Both the position numbers and the translations under genes were made by a program. Shown piece by piece: positions 25,936 through 33,415 of a stretch of 64,000 bases of DNA (the first letter of the stretch is position 1; each line of letters opens with the position of its first letter). Below the pieces are notes generated by a model that saw only the letters and a list, made by a program, of their open reading frames with translations, did not search any database and was not told the DNA's origin. Origin of the DNA: Methylomicrobium agile (GTDB taxonomy: Bacteria > Pseudomonadota > Gammaproteobacteria > Methylococcales > Methylomonadaceae); the NCBI RefSeq assembly GCF_000733855.1, contig NZ_JPOJ01000001.1, forward strand, positions 2,108,001 through 2,172,000, in the 5' to 3' direction.

Positions 25936-26460
25936 TTATTCGGCGTTACCTTGGAAAATAACGTGCGGTAAAGGCAATAATAGCGTATTGGAATCCATCG
26001 GCGATTTTTGAAAACCGTGTTCTTCGTAAAAATGGACGGATTGATCCGAAAGTGCATGAATCACAAGGGCTTTGACACCCACGATTTCGGACACTTGAAG
26101 GGTACGGAGTATGGCGTCGCGCAAAAGCGCTTTGCCAATCCCTTGGCCTTGCCAGTTTATATCAACGGCGAGTCGGCCCAACACCATGACGGGAATGGGA
26201 TCTGGCATGTTACGACGAATGCCTCCCGGCGCTAGCTCACAGGCAATTGATCCGGTAGCCAAACAATAATAGGCAACGATGGTTCCGGCGCGAGGTTGGT
26301 CAACACACACGACATAAGTTCGTGAAGCGCCACGACCCTCGTTACGCAGTGCACGATTTTTTAGCCAATGATCAAGACTGATTTCGCCGCAAGTAAACGC
26401 GGTAAAGTCATGTTCTGTTTTCAGCGGTGAGGGCAGGCTCCATTTTACTGAACTAGCCAA
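25936..26460 (-). CDS. GNAT acetyltransferase toxin (TacT/AtaT-like)
   Basis: 174 aa. N-terminal DHWLKNRALRNEGRGASRTYVV is typical of toxin-type GNATs; acetyl-CoA site VLGRLAVDINWQGQGIGKALL (read as VLGRLAVD then QGQGIGKALL, residues ~92-115); C-terminal VHFYEEHGF. TacT-type toxins acetylate the amino acid of charged tRNAs and stop translation. The start is one base after the stop of the DUF1778 gene, so the two are co-translated. Confidence 0.9.
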   Translation of the reverse strand: MASSVKWSLPSPLKTEHDFTAFTCGEISLDHWLKNRALRNEGRGASRTYVVCVDQPRAGTIVAYYCLATGSIACELAPGGIRRNMPDPIPVMVLGRLAVDINWQGQGIGKALLRDAILRTLQVSEIVGVKALVIHALSDQSVHFYEEHGFQKSPMDSNTLLLPLPHVIFQGNAE

Positions 26461-26461
26461 A

Positions 26462-26755
26462 CTAGTCTTCCCAAGGGCCTTTGCTTGACATTAGTTCGCG
26501 TAGTTTGGGATTGGCAGTCGGCGGCGTATCCAGCAAGGCTTGAAATTGCTTGAATCTTTCCGCATCCAAATGGAAAATTCGTTGATCAAGTAACAGTTCT
26601 TCGGCCTCACGGCACGCTGTTTCCAGCATGAAATCCGATCGAGTTTTGCCAAGCATCTCGGCGGCCTGGTCGATCAAGTCGCGTTGCGTTCTTTTGGCCC
26701 TGATGTTGATATTAATGTCGCGGGGGCTATTCGCTTTGGTTGATGACGGCTGCAT
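26462..26755 (-). CDS. DUF1778 (TacA-type) antitoxin
   Basis: 97 aa from the ATG at 26755, preferred over the in-frame ATG at 26770 because GGAGG lies 8 bases before it. Ribbon-helix-helix N-terminus (DININIRAKRTQRDLIDQAAEMLGKTRSDFM, read in two parts, residues ~11-40), then a helical tail ending SSKGPWED that binds the toxin. TacA proteins repress their own operon; a matching operator is visible upstream at 26802-26815. Confidence 0.88.
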   Translation of the reverse strand: MQPSSTKANSPRDININIRAKRTQRDLIDQAAEMLGKTRSDFMLETACREAEELLLDQRIFHLDAERFKQFQALLDTPPTANPKLRELMSSKGPWED

Positions 26756-26792
26756 TGATGAGGCCTCCATGGATTTTAGTCGTAAGTGCTAT

Positions 26793-26820
26793 TTTTATCC
26801 AATTGTGATCACAATGTCAA
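26793..26820 (-). promoter_or_regulatory. Promoter with palindromic operator for the DUF1778-GNAT operon
   Basis: On the - strand: TTGACA at 26820-26815, a 16-base spacer, then ATAAAA at 26798-26793. The spacer is largely the perfect palindrome ATTGTGATCACAAT (26802-26815), a good RHH antitoxin operator that would block RNA polymerase. From here to 27084 I see no gene. Confidence 0.65.
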
Positions 26821-27084
26821 TACGGATTATCCATTAATATGGGATATTGCAACATGCAAATTTGCTAGCTCAGTGCTGTCCTAATCGGTTTTTAGTTAAC
26901 TGAGACTACTCGGTTTTCTGGTTCGCAGTTGTCGACGAAGAGGTGTGCTTAACTGTGATCCATTTAGATTGGCGCCCAAGCGATTCTTTCTTAGAAAAGC
27001 CCCCAAACGGTCGTTTTTCCGACATAGAGAAATTAGGAACACAAGGTAGACTCGCTTCATCACTACAAATGATGCTCATCTACC

Positions 27085-27780
27085 ATGTTGCTTACTAATT
27101 TACAGAGCCACCATCAGTCATCGGCTCAACATCTCTCTGAATCCCACAAGAGTCGGAGTTTTTGCCAAAAGAATTATGCTCTTGTGCTGCTTATATTTTG
27201 TTTAGGGCTCATTAGTTTCGGCCCAAGTTGCCAAGCGCAAGAAAAGGCGGCTTTGCCAAAAAGCTATATCACTACGGCCAGTTCAAAAATTTCAAACCCT
27301 TCTCCTTCCAAGCTGCACACCACACTTTGGTGGCAAATCGCCGAACAGCATCAGCTGGATCCCTACATTCTATATGCCGTTGCGCTGGTTGAATCAGCCA
27401 AAGTGAATCCCTTAAATCATGTGACTCCATGGCCTTGGGCCATTAACAAGTCCGGCAAATCCATCATCCCTGCCTCTCAACAGGAAGCACGAGCTATCTT
27501 AAATAAGACCCTTATCGAGGGTGGCCGGAATATCGATGTCGGACTCATGCAAATCAATCTCCACTGGCATGGACATCGGGTCGGCAAACCTGAGCAACTG
27601 TTGAACCCTGTCACGAACTTACAGATCGGTGCTTTAGTCTTGGCCGAAGCCATCCAATCAGCACCCCATGATCTGGTTTTAGGGATAGGGCGCTATCACA
27701 GCTGGCAAAATACCGAAGCCGCAGTGAGTTATGGGCGCAGGGTGCTGGCGGTGGCGAATCAAATCAGGGCAGTGCTCTGA
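27085..27780 (+). CDS. Lytic transglycosylase of a conjugative element
   Basis: 231 aa. N-terminal hydrophobic segment (LVLLIFCLGLISFG, residues ~33-48) for export, then an SLT fold: HQLDPYILYAVALVESA carries the catalytic Glu (~residue 110), followed by NIDVGLMQINLHWH (~150-163) and LVLGIGRYHSW. Such enzymes open peptidoglycan for the type IV secretion channel. It is 11 bases before an flhD-like gene, the neighbourhood of slt and the SetDC regulators in SXT-type elements. The preceding ~250 bases hold no gene. Confidence 0.85.
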   Translation: MLLTNLQSHHQSSAQHLSESHKSRSFCQKNYALVLLIFCLGLISFGPSCQAQEKAALPKSYITTASSKISNPSPSKLHTTLWWQIAEQHQLDPYILYAVALVESAKVNPLNHVTPWPWAINKSGKSIIPASQQEARAILNKTLIEGGRNIDVGLMQINLHWHGHRVGKPEQLLNPVTNLQIGALVLAEAIQSAPHDLVLGIGRYHSWQNTEAAVSYGRRVLAVANQIRAVL

Positions 27781-27791
27781 TCGCGTGCTTT

Positions 27792-28100
27792 ATGGACGAA
27801 AATATCTATAACCTGAATCTGGATTATCTGATTCTGGCTCATGCGTTGATCCAGTCCGGCCGTAAACAGCACGCCATGGTCAGTCTCGGCTTAACACCGG
27901 AAGCGGTGACCATTTTGGCTAAAATGCCGGTCGATCAATTGAAAATGCTGGCGCGAAGCGATGTGCTCAGTTTTGCTCCCCGTTTTCACGTCAATTCCTG
28001 GCGGACATTCTTGCGTAACGAACCCACGGTGAGCGAGCCTTTTGAACAACGCGCCCTCCGTCTGAGAATGTTTTTAAGCAAATCAGGAGGCCAGTCATGA
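27792..28100 (+). CDS. FlhD-like subunit of a conjugation activator (SetD/AcaD type)
   Basis: 102 aa. IYNLNLDYLILAHALIQSGRKQHAMVSLGL aligns with the FlhD N-terminus (IYDINLSYLLLAQRLI.., A.FRLGI), and KMPVDQLKMLA with the FlhD helix after it. In SXT/R391 and IncC elements FlhDC homologues (SetDC, AcaDC) are the master activators of transfer genes. The stop overlaps the flhC-like gene by four bases (ATGA). No flagellar genes are nearby, so an element-specific activator is much more likely than the flagellar regulator. Confidence 0.85.
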   Translation: MDENIYNLNLDYLILAHALIQSGRKQHAMVSLGLTPEAVTILAKMPVDQLKMLARSDVLSFAPRFHVNSWRTFLRNEPTVSEPFEQRALRLRMFLSKSGGQS

Positions 28101-28660
28101 TAGCTGAAGGCTTGTCCTATGAAGATCAGTTGCAAAACTACCAATTAGCCTATCAACTGCTGAAACGAAAGCTCAGAACATCGTATGTTAGCCAACTGAT
28201 TAAAAGCATCAGTTTGCCGGAAATTCGGGATATTCATCGCTCGATTCACCAAGGCGAGAGCCCGAGTTCGGGATTGCTTCCGGCTATCGAAGCTATTCCC
28301 CAAGTACGAGAGTCTATGCTGTACATCTCTCTGTTTGCATCCCTTTATCGAAGTGCCAGCCAGATTGATATCAGGGCTGAAATGGATGTGTCCGCCATTA
28401 TTTTTGCCTGGGATTTTTTTTGCGAGACATTTCCCAACCATGTTCGTGAACGCAGACCTTATGGCAAAGTGCGTCCCGCCAATTTCAGCGAAGCCTGGGT
28501 CGTCGCGCAAGCGCTAAAAATCGGCCTGGCAGCCGTGCATTATTGTAAAAGCTGTCATGGTGATCATATCGTTATCTACAACAGCAAATTTTCGCCCACC
28601 TGCCAGATTTGTGTCATAGATCAATTGCGAAAAAGGGGAAACACTCCGGGCTTGAGGTAA
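28097..28660 (+). CDS. FlhC-like subunit of a conjugation activator (SetC/AcaC type)
   Basis: 187 aa. FlhC-like throughout: YQLAYQLLKRKLRTSYVSQL at the N-terminus, SGLLPAIEAIPQVRESMLYISLF in the middle, then the zinc site CKSCHGDHI...CQIC near residues 150-175, matching the four Cys of FlhC. It should bind DNA as a hetero-oligomer with the FlhD-like partner. The target promoters are not identified here; tra genes at 43-58 kb are the expected ones. Confidence 0.87.
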   Translation: MIAEGLSYEDQLQNYQLAYQLLKRKLRTSYVSQLIKSISLPEIRDIHRSIHQGESPSSGLLPAIEAIPQVRESMLYISLFASLYRSASQIDIRAEMDVSAIIFAWDFFCETFPNHVRERRPYGKVRPANFSEAWVVAQALKIGLAAVHYCKSCHGDHIVIYNSKFSPTCQICVIDQLRKRGNTPGLR

Positions 28661-28958
28661 CGGCAGAATGTGAGTTTTTGTAAAACTCTCGGTTTGATCG
28701 GGCATATTCATACATCAGTTTGGATTGAACATGACACTGACAGTCTTAGTTCGGCCATTATGTTAAGTGTCCTTTTATACATAGTACCTTGGAGTTGAAT
28801 GGGGGGAATAACCGGTATTTATTGAGTTGAGCAAACCCTCCACAATTGAAAAACTGGACATAAATTTTGCAGTCGTCAAGAGTGGATATTCCTTATTCAA
28901 TTTGTAGAAACAATCGTTTACTCAACCTCCCCAATATTGTGCATTGACTTATTAATAA

Positions 28959-28975
28959 TGCGCTATATTAGTGCA
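28959..28975. promoter_or_regulatory. NtrC-like enhancer site
   Basis: TGCGCTATATTAGTGCA is an inverted repeat close to the enteric NtrC consensus TGCACC-N5-GGTGCA. It is ~65 bases upstream of a -24/-12 promoter, a workable enhancer distance. A further half site (TTGTGCATTG) lies at 28938-28947. Apart from these sites the ~380 bases before 29040 contain nothing recognisable. Confidence 0.6.
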
Positions 28976-29039
28976 TTCTTAAAAACTTAAACCCGTTTTA
29001 ACATTTTATATCTCTGAATTATCAATAAATTGTATAATA

Positions 29040-29056
29040 TGGCATAAAAAGTGCTT
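29040..29056 (+). promoter_or_regulatory. Sigma-54 type (-24/-12) promoter of the guanidine operon
   Basis: TGGCATAAAAAGTGCTT keeps the GG and GC elements at the exact canonical spacing, with one mismatch in the -12 block. Transcription would start near 29068, ~40 bases before the riboswitch. Confidence 0.6.
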
Positions 29057-29109
29057 AATCAGAACTGAAAAACACAAGAGGTGCGGTCGTTCGACAGTAT
29101 CTTGATTGA

Positions 29110-29212
29110 AAAAAATGGCGACTAGGGTTCCGGCTCATCAGTGAGTGTCTGGACCGAGAGTTGCCGGCTCCGGTAGGGGCTACACGGCGGGATAAAAGCC
29201 CGGGAGGACATT
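29110..29212 (+). ncRNA. Guanidine-I (ykkC) riboswitch
   Basis: Diagnostic ykkC segments appear in order: CTAGGGTTCCGG (29122-29133), GTCTGGACCGAGAG (29147-29160), ACACGGCGGGATAAAAGC (29182-29199) and CCCGGGAG (29199-29206). A small hairpin, CGGTTCATATCGAACCG, follows at about 29215-29231 and may be part of the switch. The class binds guanidinium and turns on genes for its export or breakdown; the operon downstream fits breakdown. Confidence 0.92.
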
Positions 29213-29274
29213 TCGGTTCATATCGAACCGATCGCCCTCTGTGTGTAGTCTTTTCATCTCAACCGGAGCATCTC

Positions 29275-30267
29275 GTGAGCTTTCACTCAATACTTTTCTC
29301 CCGCCGTTTCGCGGCACTCTTTTTTACGCTTCTCGTCTTCAATCCGCTTTCTTCGCAAGCCGAGATCAAGGTCGGCGTCAGCGACTGGCCCGGCTGGGTC
29401 GCCTGGTATGTGGCCGAAGAAAAAGAGTTTTTCAAAAAGCACGGCGCCAAGGTCAAACTGGTCTGGTTCGCCAATTACACCGACTCCATTTCCGCTCTAT
29501 CCGCCGGCCAGATCGACGCGAACAGCCAAACCTGGTCCGATACGATGGCGCCCTTGACCAAGGGCATACCGCTGAAGGCAATCCTGGTCAACGACAACTC
29601 GGACGGCAACGATGCGCTGATGGTCAAGCCGTCGATCAAGAACTTTGCCGACATGAAAGGCAAAACCATCGCGCTGGAGCAATATTCGATCTCGCATTTC
29701 GTGCTCGCGACCGCGCTGGCGAAAAATGGCTTGCGTTTCGATGATGTCAACATCGTTAACCTGTCGGCCGGCGATGCCGCGGCGGCCTTTTTAAGTGGAC
29801 GGGTGGATGCAACGGTCGTCTGGAATCCCTGGGTCAATAACATTCAGGCCAGCGGCAAAGGCGTGGCGTTGTTCAGTTCCAAGGACATGCCGGGATTGAT
29901 CCCTGACTTGCTGATCGCCCGTGAAAAGGCCATTCAACAGCAGCGCGCCGACTTGATCGGCATGATCAAAGCCTGGGACGAAACGCAACGTTTCATCCGG
30001 GAACAGCCCGACGAAGCCGTCCGGATCATGGCCAAAGTCGTCGGCATGAAGCCGGATGCCTATAAGATTTTCCTGCCCGGCACCCGTTTCTTCAATTTAC
30101 AAGACAGCCTGAAGGCGTTGGGACCCGACGCCGAACCGTCTTCACTGCTCGCGGTCGGCCCTGTGATCGCCAAATTCCTCAAAGACAATAAGTTGATCGA
30201 AGGCGATCCGTCGCTGGCGGCGGGTATCGACGCTTCCCTGCTTATCGAAGCACTGGCCGGACACTAA
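29275..30267 (+). CDS. ABC transporter substrate-binding protein for guanidine
   Basis: 330 aa from the GTG at 29275. Longer in-frame starts would run back through the riboswitch, so this start, with CCGGAG before it, is preferred. Signal peptide of ~25 residues (LFFTLLVFNPLSSQA) and then a mature SsuA/TauA-type periplasmic binding protein: EIKVGVSDWPGWVAWYVAEEK, SAGQIDANSQTWSD, ADMKGKTIALEQYSISHFVL, SGRVDATVVWNPW. In ykkC-controlled operons these transporters accompany the carboxylase set and are inferred to import guanidine. Confidence 0.87.
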   Translation: MSFHSILFSRRFAALFFTLLVFNPLSSQAEIKVGVSDWPGWVAWYVAEEKEFFKKHGAKVKLVWFANYTDSISALSAGQIDANSQTWSDTMAPLTKGIPLKAILVNDNSDGNDALMVKPSIKNFADMKGKTIALEQYSISHFVLATALAKNGLRFDDVNIVNLSAGDAAAAFLSGRVDATVVWNPWVNNIQASGKGVALFSSKDMPGLIPDLLIAREKAIQQQRADLIGMIKAWDETQRFIREQPDEAVRIMAKVVGMKPDAYKIFLPGTRFFNLQDSLKALGPDAEPSSLLAVGPVIAKFLKDNKLIEGDPSLAAGIDASLLIEALAGH

Positions 30268-30279
30268 GCGGATACGCCG

Positions 30280-31089
30280 ATGAAAGCAATCAGGCCCTCA
30301 CGACGATCTTGCTGGATCCTGCGCGGCTCACTGAGCCGGCGCAGCTATTGGTCCATTGCCCTGTCCGGGTTGCTGCTGCCGTTTTTTGGCTGGTGGTGGC
30401 TGTCGTCAGCCGGGACGGTGGATGCGGTCTTCTTGCCCACCCCGCCACTGGTGGTCATCAGCGCCTGGGATTGGCTTCGCGAGGGCGATTTGATCGGCGA
30501 TATCGGCATCAGCGTGTACCGAGTGGTGGCCGGCTTTTTGCTATCCGCCGCGATCGCGCTGCCGCTCGGCATCTATATCGGCGCTTATGCGCCGGTCAAA
30601 GCCTTTTTCGAACCGCTGACCGATTTCATCCGTTATATGCCGGCCGCGGCTTTCATTCCGCTGGTGATGTTATGGGTCGGCATCGATGAGGGCGCGAAAG
30701 TCGCAATCATCTTTATCGGCACCTTCTTTCAGATGGTGCTGATGATCGCCGAAAACATCCGTAGCGTCCCGATGGAGCAGATCGAAGCCGCGCAGACGAT
30801 GGGCGCGGACCGCGAGGAAATCATCATGAAAGTGATCCTGCCGTCGGCGAAGCCGGCGATCCTCGATACCTTGCGGATCACGATGGGCTGGGCCTGGACT
30901 TACCTAGTCGTCGCCGAACTGGTGGCGGCCAATTCGGGGCTTGGCTATGCGGTCCTGAAAGCGCAGCGTTTTTTGCAAACCGACAAAATCTTCGCCGGCA
31001 TCATCCTGATCGGTTTGTTCGGACTGGTCACGGACCAACTGTTCCGCGGGCTGCATCGGCGAAGCTTTCCCTGGCTCTACCGGAAATGA
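30280..31089 (+). CDS. ABC transporter permease
   Basis: 269 aa. BPD_transp_1 permease of the SsuC/TauC type: hydrophobic segments near residues 22-42, 85-105, 118-140 and 200-245, with the EAA loop segment EAAQTMGADREEIIMKVILPSAKPAI (read in parts, ~170-195). Twelve bases after the binding-protein gene and overlapping the ATPase gene by four bases. Inner-membrane channel of the same importer. Confidence 0.9.
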   Translation: MKAIRPSRRSCWILRGSLSRRSYWSIALSGLLLPFFGWWWLSSAGTVDAVFLPTPPLVVISAWDWLREGDLIGDIGISVYRVVAGFLLSAAIALPLGIYIGAYAPVKAFFEPLTDFIRYMPAAAFIPLVMLWVGIDEGAKVAIIFIGTFFQMVLMIAENIRSVPMEQIEAAQTMGADREEIIMKVILPSAKPAILDTLRITMGWAWTYLVVAELVAANSGLGYAVLKAQRFLQTDKIFAGIILIGLFGLVTDQLFRGLHRRSFPWLYRK

Positions 31090-31940
31090 TCATGACGACT
31101 ACTCCCGCAATTTCGATCAGCGGCCTCTCCAAATCGTTCGCGACGGACGGGCTGGACTTCGTCGCCTTACAGAATGCGAATCTGCAGATTTCGCCCGGCG
31201 AATTCGTGACCTTGGTCGGCGCCTCCGGCTGCGGCAAATCGACTCTGCTGCGCATCGTCGCCGGCCTGGAACAGGCGAGCGCGGGCGATGTCGCGGTCGA
31301 TGCGCAGCCGATCCAGGGGCCCGGCATCGACCGCGCGATGGTGTTCCAGCATTACAGCCTGTATCCCTGGTTGACGGTGCTCGAAAACATCAAATTCTGC
31401 CGGCAATTGCGCGTGCACCGCGACGTTTCGACTTCGGCGGACGTCGAAGCGGCAGCCGGCAGGGCCGACGCGCTGATTCAACTGATGGGCCTTAGCCATG
31501 TCGCGAACGCCTATCCGAACCAGTTGTCCGGCGGCATGCAGCAGCGGGTTGCAATCGCCCGTGCGTTGATGGCGCGACCGAAAATTTTGCTGATGGACGA
31601 ACCCTTCGGCGCCCTGGACGCACAGACCCGGGAGGTGATGCACGATTTGATCTTGCACGTTTCGCTGCTTGAAAAAACGACCCTGTTGTTCGTGACTCAT
31701 GACGTCGAGGAAGCGATTTATCTCGCGCACCGGGTCGTGCTGATGGCTCCGCGCCCCGGCCGGATCGAAGCCATCCATCCGGTTCCGCTGCCCGATCCGC
31801 GCGATCAGGAGATGAAACAATCCCCGGAGTTTCTTCGGCTCAAAAAGGACATTCTCGACGGCATTCGTGCCACATCGGGGATGCAAACCCAACGCGAATG
31901 GCTGGAGCGTCTCGGCGAAGCCTCCGGCGCTTCTTATTGA
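31086..31940 (+). CDS. ABC transporter ATPase
   Basis: 284 aa. Walker A GASGCGKST (~45-53), Q-loop MVFQHYSLYPW (~80-90), signature LSGGMQQRVAIARAL (~146-160), Walker B ILLMDEPFGALD (~166-177) and H-loop LFVTHDVEEA (~200). SsuB/TauB-type nitrate/sulfonate/taurine subfamily. Starts within the permease stop (ATGA), completing the three-gene importer. Confidence 0.92.
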   Translation: MIMTTTPAISISGLSKSFATDGLDFVALQNANLQISPGEFVTLVGASGCGKSTLLRIVAGLEQASAGDVAVDAQPIQGPGIDRAMVFQHYSLYPWLTVLENIKFCRQLRVHRDVSTSADVEAAAGRADALIQLMGLSHVANAYPNQLSGGMQQRVAIARALMARPKILLMDEPFGALDAQTREVMHDLILHVSLLEKTTLLFVTHDVEEAIYLAHRVVLMAPRPGRIEAIHPVPLPDPRDQEMKQSPEFLRLKKDILDGIRATSGMQTQREWLERLGEASGASY

Positions 31941-31956
31941 TTTTATGGAGACATCG

Positions 31957-32688
31957 ATGAATTTACCCCCGATTGACGCTCAACGTGTGTTATGGAGCGA
32001 ACAACTGCCCGGCGGCGCGCACCATTCGTTTCCGATCCGGCGCGGCAACAGACTGCGCCTGACCGATCTCGAAGGCGGTGCGAATCTTTCGGCGCTGTTC
32101 GTACATTACGATGAAAAAACCGAGCGCTACAACATGGCCGACACACTGAAAGCCCAGCATACCTTCTATCTGACTCGGGGCTTCGTCTGCTACTCGGACA
32201 TGGGGCGCGTTCTCTGTTCCGTCACTGGCGACACGGTGGGCTGGCACGATGCCGTGTGCGGGGTCTCGGATGCGCACGGCGTAGAAGCCAAATACGGTGC
32301 GGCGCCTTACCAGACCCATCGCAATGCGATGTACCGGAACGGCCGCGACAGTATGCTGATCGAACTCGAAAAATGGGGACTCGGCAAGCGCGATCTTGTG
32401 ACACCGATCAATTTTTTCAGCAAGGTGACCGTCTCCGAAGCGGGCGACATGCGTTTTGTGTCGAACCATTCTCCGGCCGGCGGCGAGGTGGAACTGCGCT
32501 TCGAGATGAACACGCTGGTGATTTTGTCAAGTTGTCCCCATCCTCTCGATCCGAGTCCCGTCTATGCGCCGAAACCGGTGCTGCTGCAGGCATTCCGCAG
32601 CGAACCTGCGGGCAGCGACGATTTTTGCCGGAACTTTCGTCCGGAAAATCAACGCGGTTTTTGCAACACCGAAAGATATTACCTCTGA
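31957..32688 (+). CDS. cgdA: Carboxyguanidine deiminase subunit (DUF1989), first
   Basis: 243 aa, start ATG at 31957 after GGAG. DUF1989: [26 protein letters not shown] (in parts), [43 protein letters not shown]. Formerly named urea carboxylase-associated protein; shown in guanidine degraders to work with the second DUF1989 protein as carboxyguanidine deiminase, turning carboxyguanidine into allophanate. Placed directly before its partner. Confidence 0.85.
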   Translation: MNLPPIDAQRVLWSEQLPGGAHHSFPIRRGNRLRLTDLEGGANLSALFVHYDEKTERYNMADTLKAQHTFYLTRGFVCYSDMGRVLCSVTGDTVGWHDAVCGVSDAHGVEAKYGAAPYQTHRNAMYRNGRDSMLIELEKWGLGKRDLVTPINFFSKVTVSEAGDMRFVSNHSPAGGEVELRFEMNTLVILSSCPHPLDPSPVYAPKPVLLQAFRSEPAGSDDFCRNFRPENQRGFCNTERYYL

Positions 32689-32702
32689 CACGGAACACCA
32701 TC

Positions 32703-33341
32703 ATGGCAATCGTCGAAAGCAAACTCGGTCCCCGCGCTGCGGTTTACGATTTCACTCTGCCCGCGGGCGAACCCTGGCTGCACATGATCAAGCAGGGGCA
32801 AACCTTCAGGATTCACGATCTGGAGGGCAATCAGGCCGTCGATACGCTGTTCTACAGCGCGGCGGATCACGATGACCGCTACAGCGCCAGCGATACGATC
32901 CGCCGCCAGGGCAACATCTATCTGAGCACCGGCACCCAATTGATTTCAAGCGAAGGCAACGTGCTGATGACCCTCGTCGCCGATACCTGCGGCCGCCACG
33001 ATACCCTGGGCGGCGCCTGCGCGGCCGAAAGCAACAGCGTACGTTACTCGCTGGAAAAGCGTTTCATGCACAGCTGCCGCGACAGTTTCCTGCACGCAAT
33101 TGCGCATGCCGACTGCGGCCTGAGCAAGTGCCATTTGACCGGCAATATCAATTTCTTCATGAACGTGCCGGTTACCGAAGACGGCAAGCTGACGTTCGCG
33201 GACGGCATTTCCGCACCCGGCAAATATGTCGAAATGCGCGCCGAAATGGACGTGATCGCGTTGATCTCGAACTGCCCGCAACTGAATAATCCGTGCAACG
33301 CTTACAATCCGACGCCGGTGCGTTTGTTGATCTGGGATTAG
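32703..33341 (+). CDS. cgdB: Carboxyguanidine deiminase subunit (DUF1989), second
   Basis: 212 aa from the ATG at 32703. DUF1989 again: [26 protein letters not shown] (in parts), [64 protein letters not shown]. Clearly a paralogue of the gene 14 bases upstream. Conserved His and Cys residues in DTCGRHD and [10 protein letters not shown] could form the metal/active site (inference). Confidence 0.85.
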   Translation: MAIVESKLGPRAAVYDFTLPAGEPWLHMIKQGQTFRIHDLEGNQAVDTLFYSAADHDDRYSASDTIRRQGNIYLSTGTQLISSEGNVLMTLVADTCGRHDTLGGACAAESNSVRYSLEKRFMHSCRDSFLHAIAHADCGLSKCHLTGNINFFMNVPVTEDGKLTFADGISAPGKYVEMRAEMDVIALISNCPQLNNPCNAYNPTPVRLLIWD

Positions 33342-33415
33342 TCGCCATACTTCCGCACCGGGACGGCCCGGCGCGCAGCAATCTTTCGGCGGGACGGCCC
33401 GCCCAACGAGGAATC

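Noticed and set aside
27792-28660. Flagellar master regulator flhDC
   Set aside because: No flagellar genes nearby; a transglycosylase and tra genes are, so an element-specific activator fits better.
29161-29274. Longer N-terminus of the substrate-binding protein
   Set aside because: That frame runs through the riboswitch and would put codons before the signal peptide.
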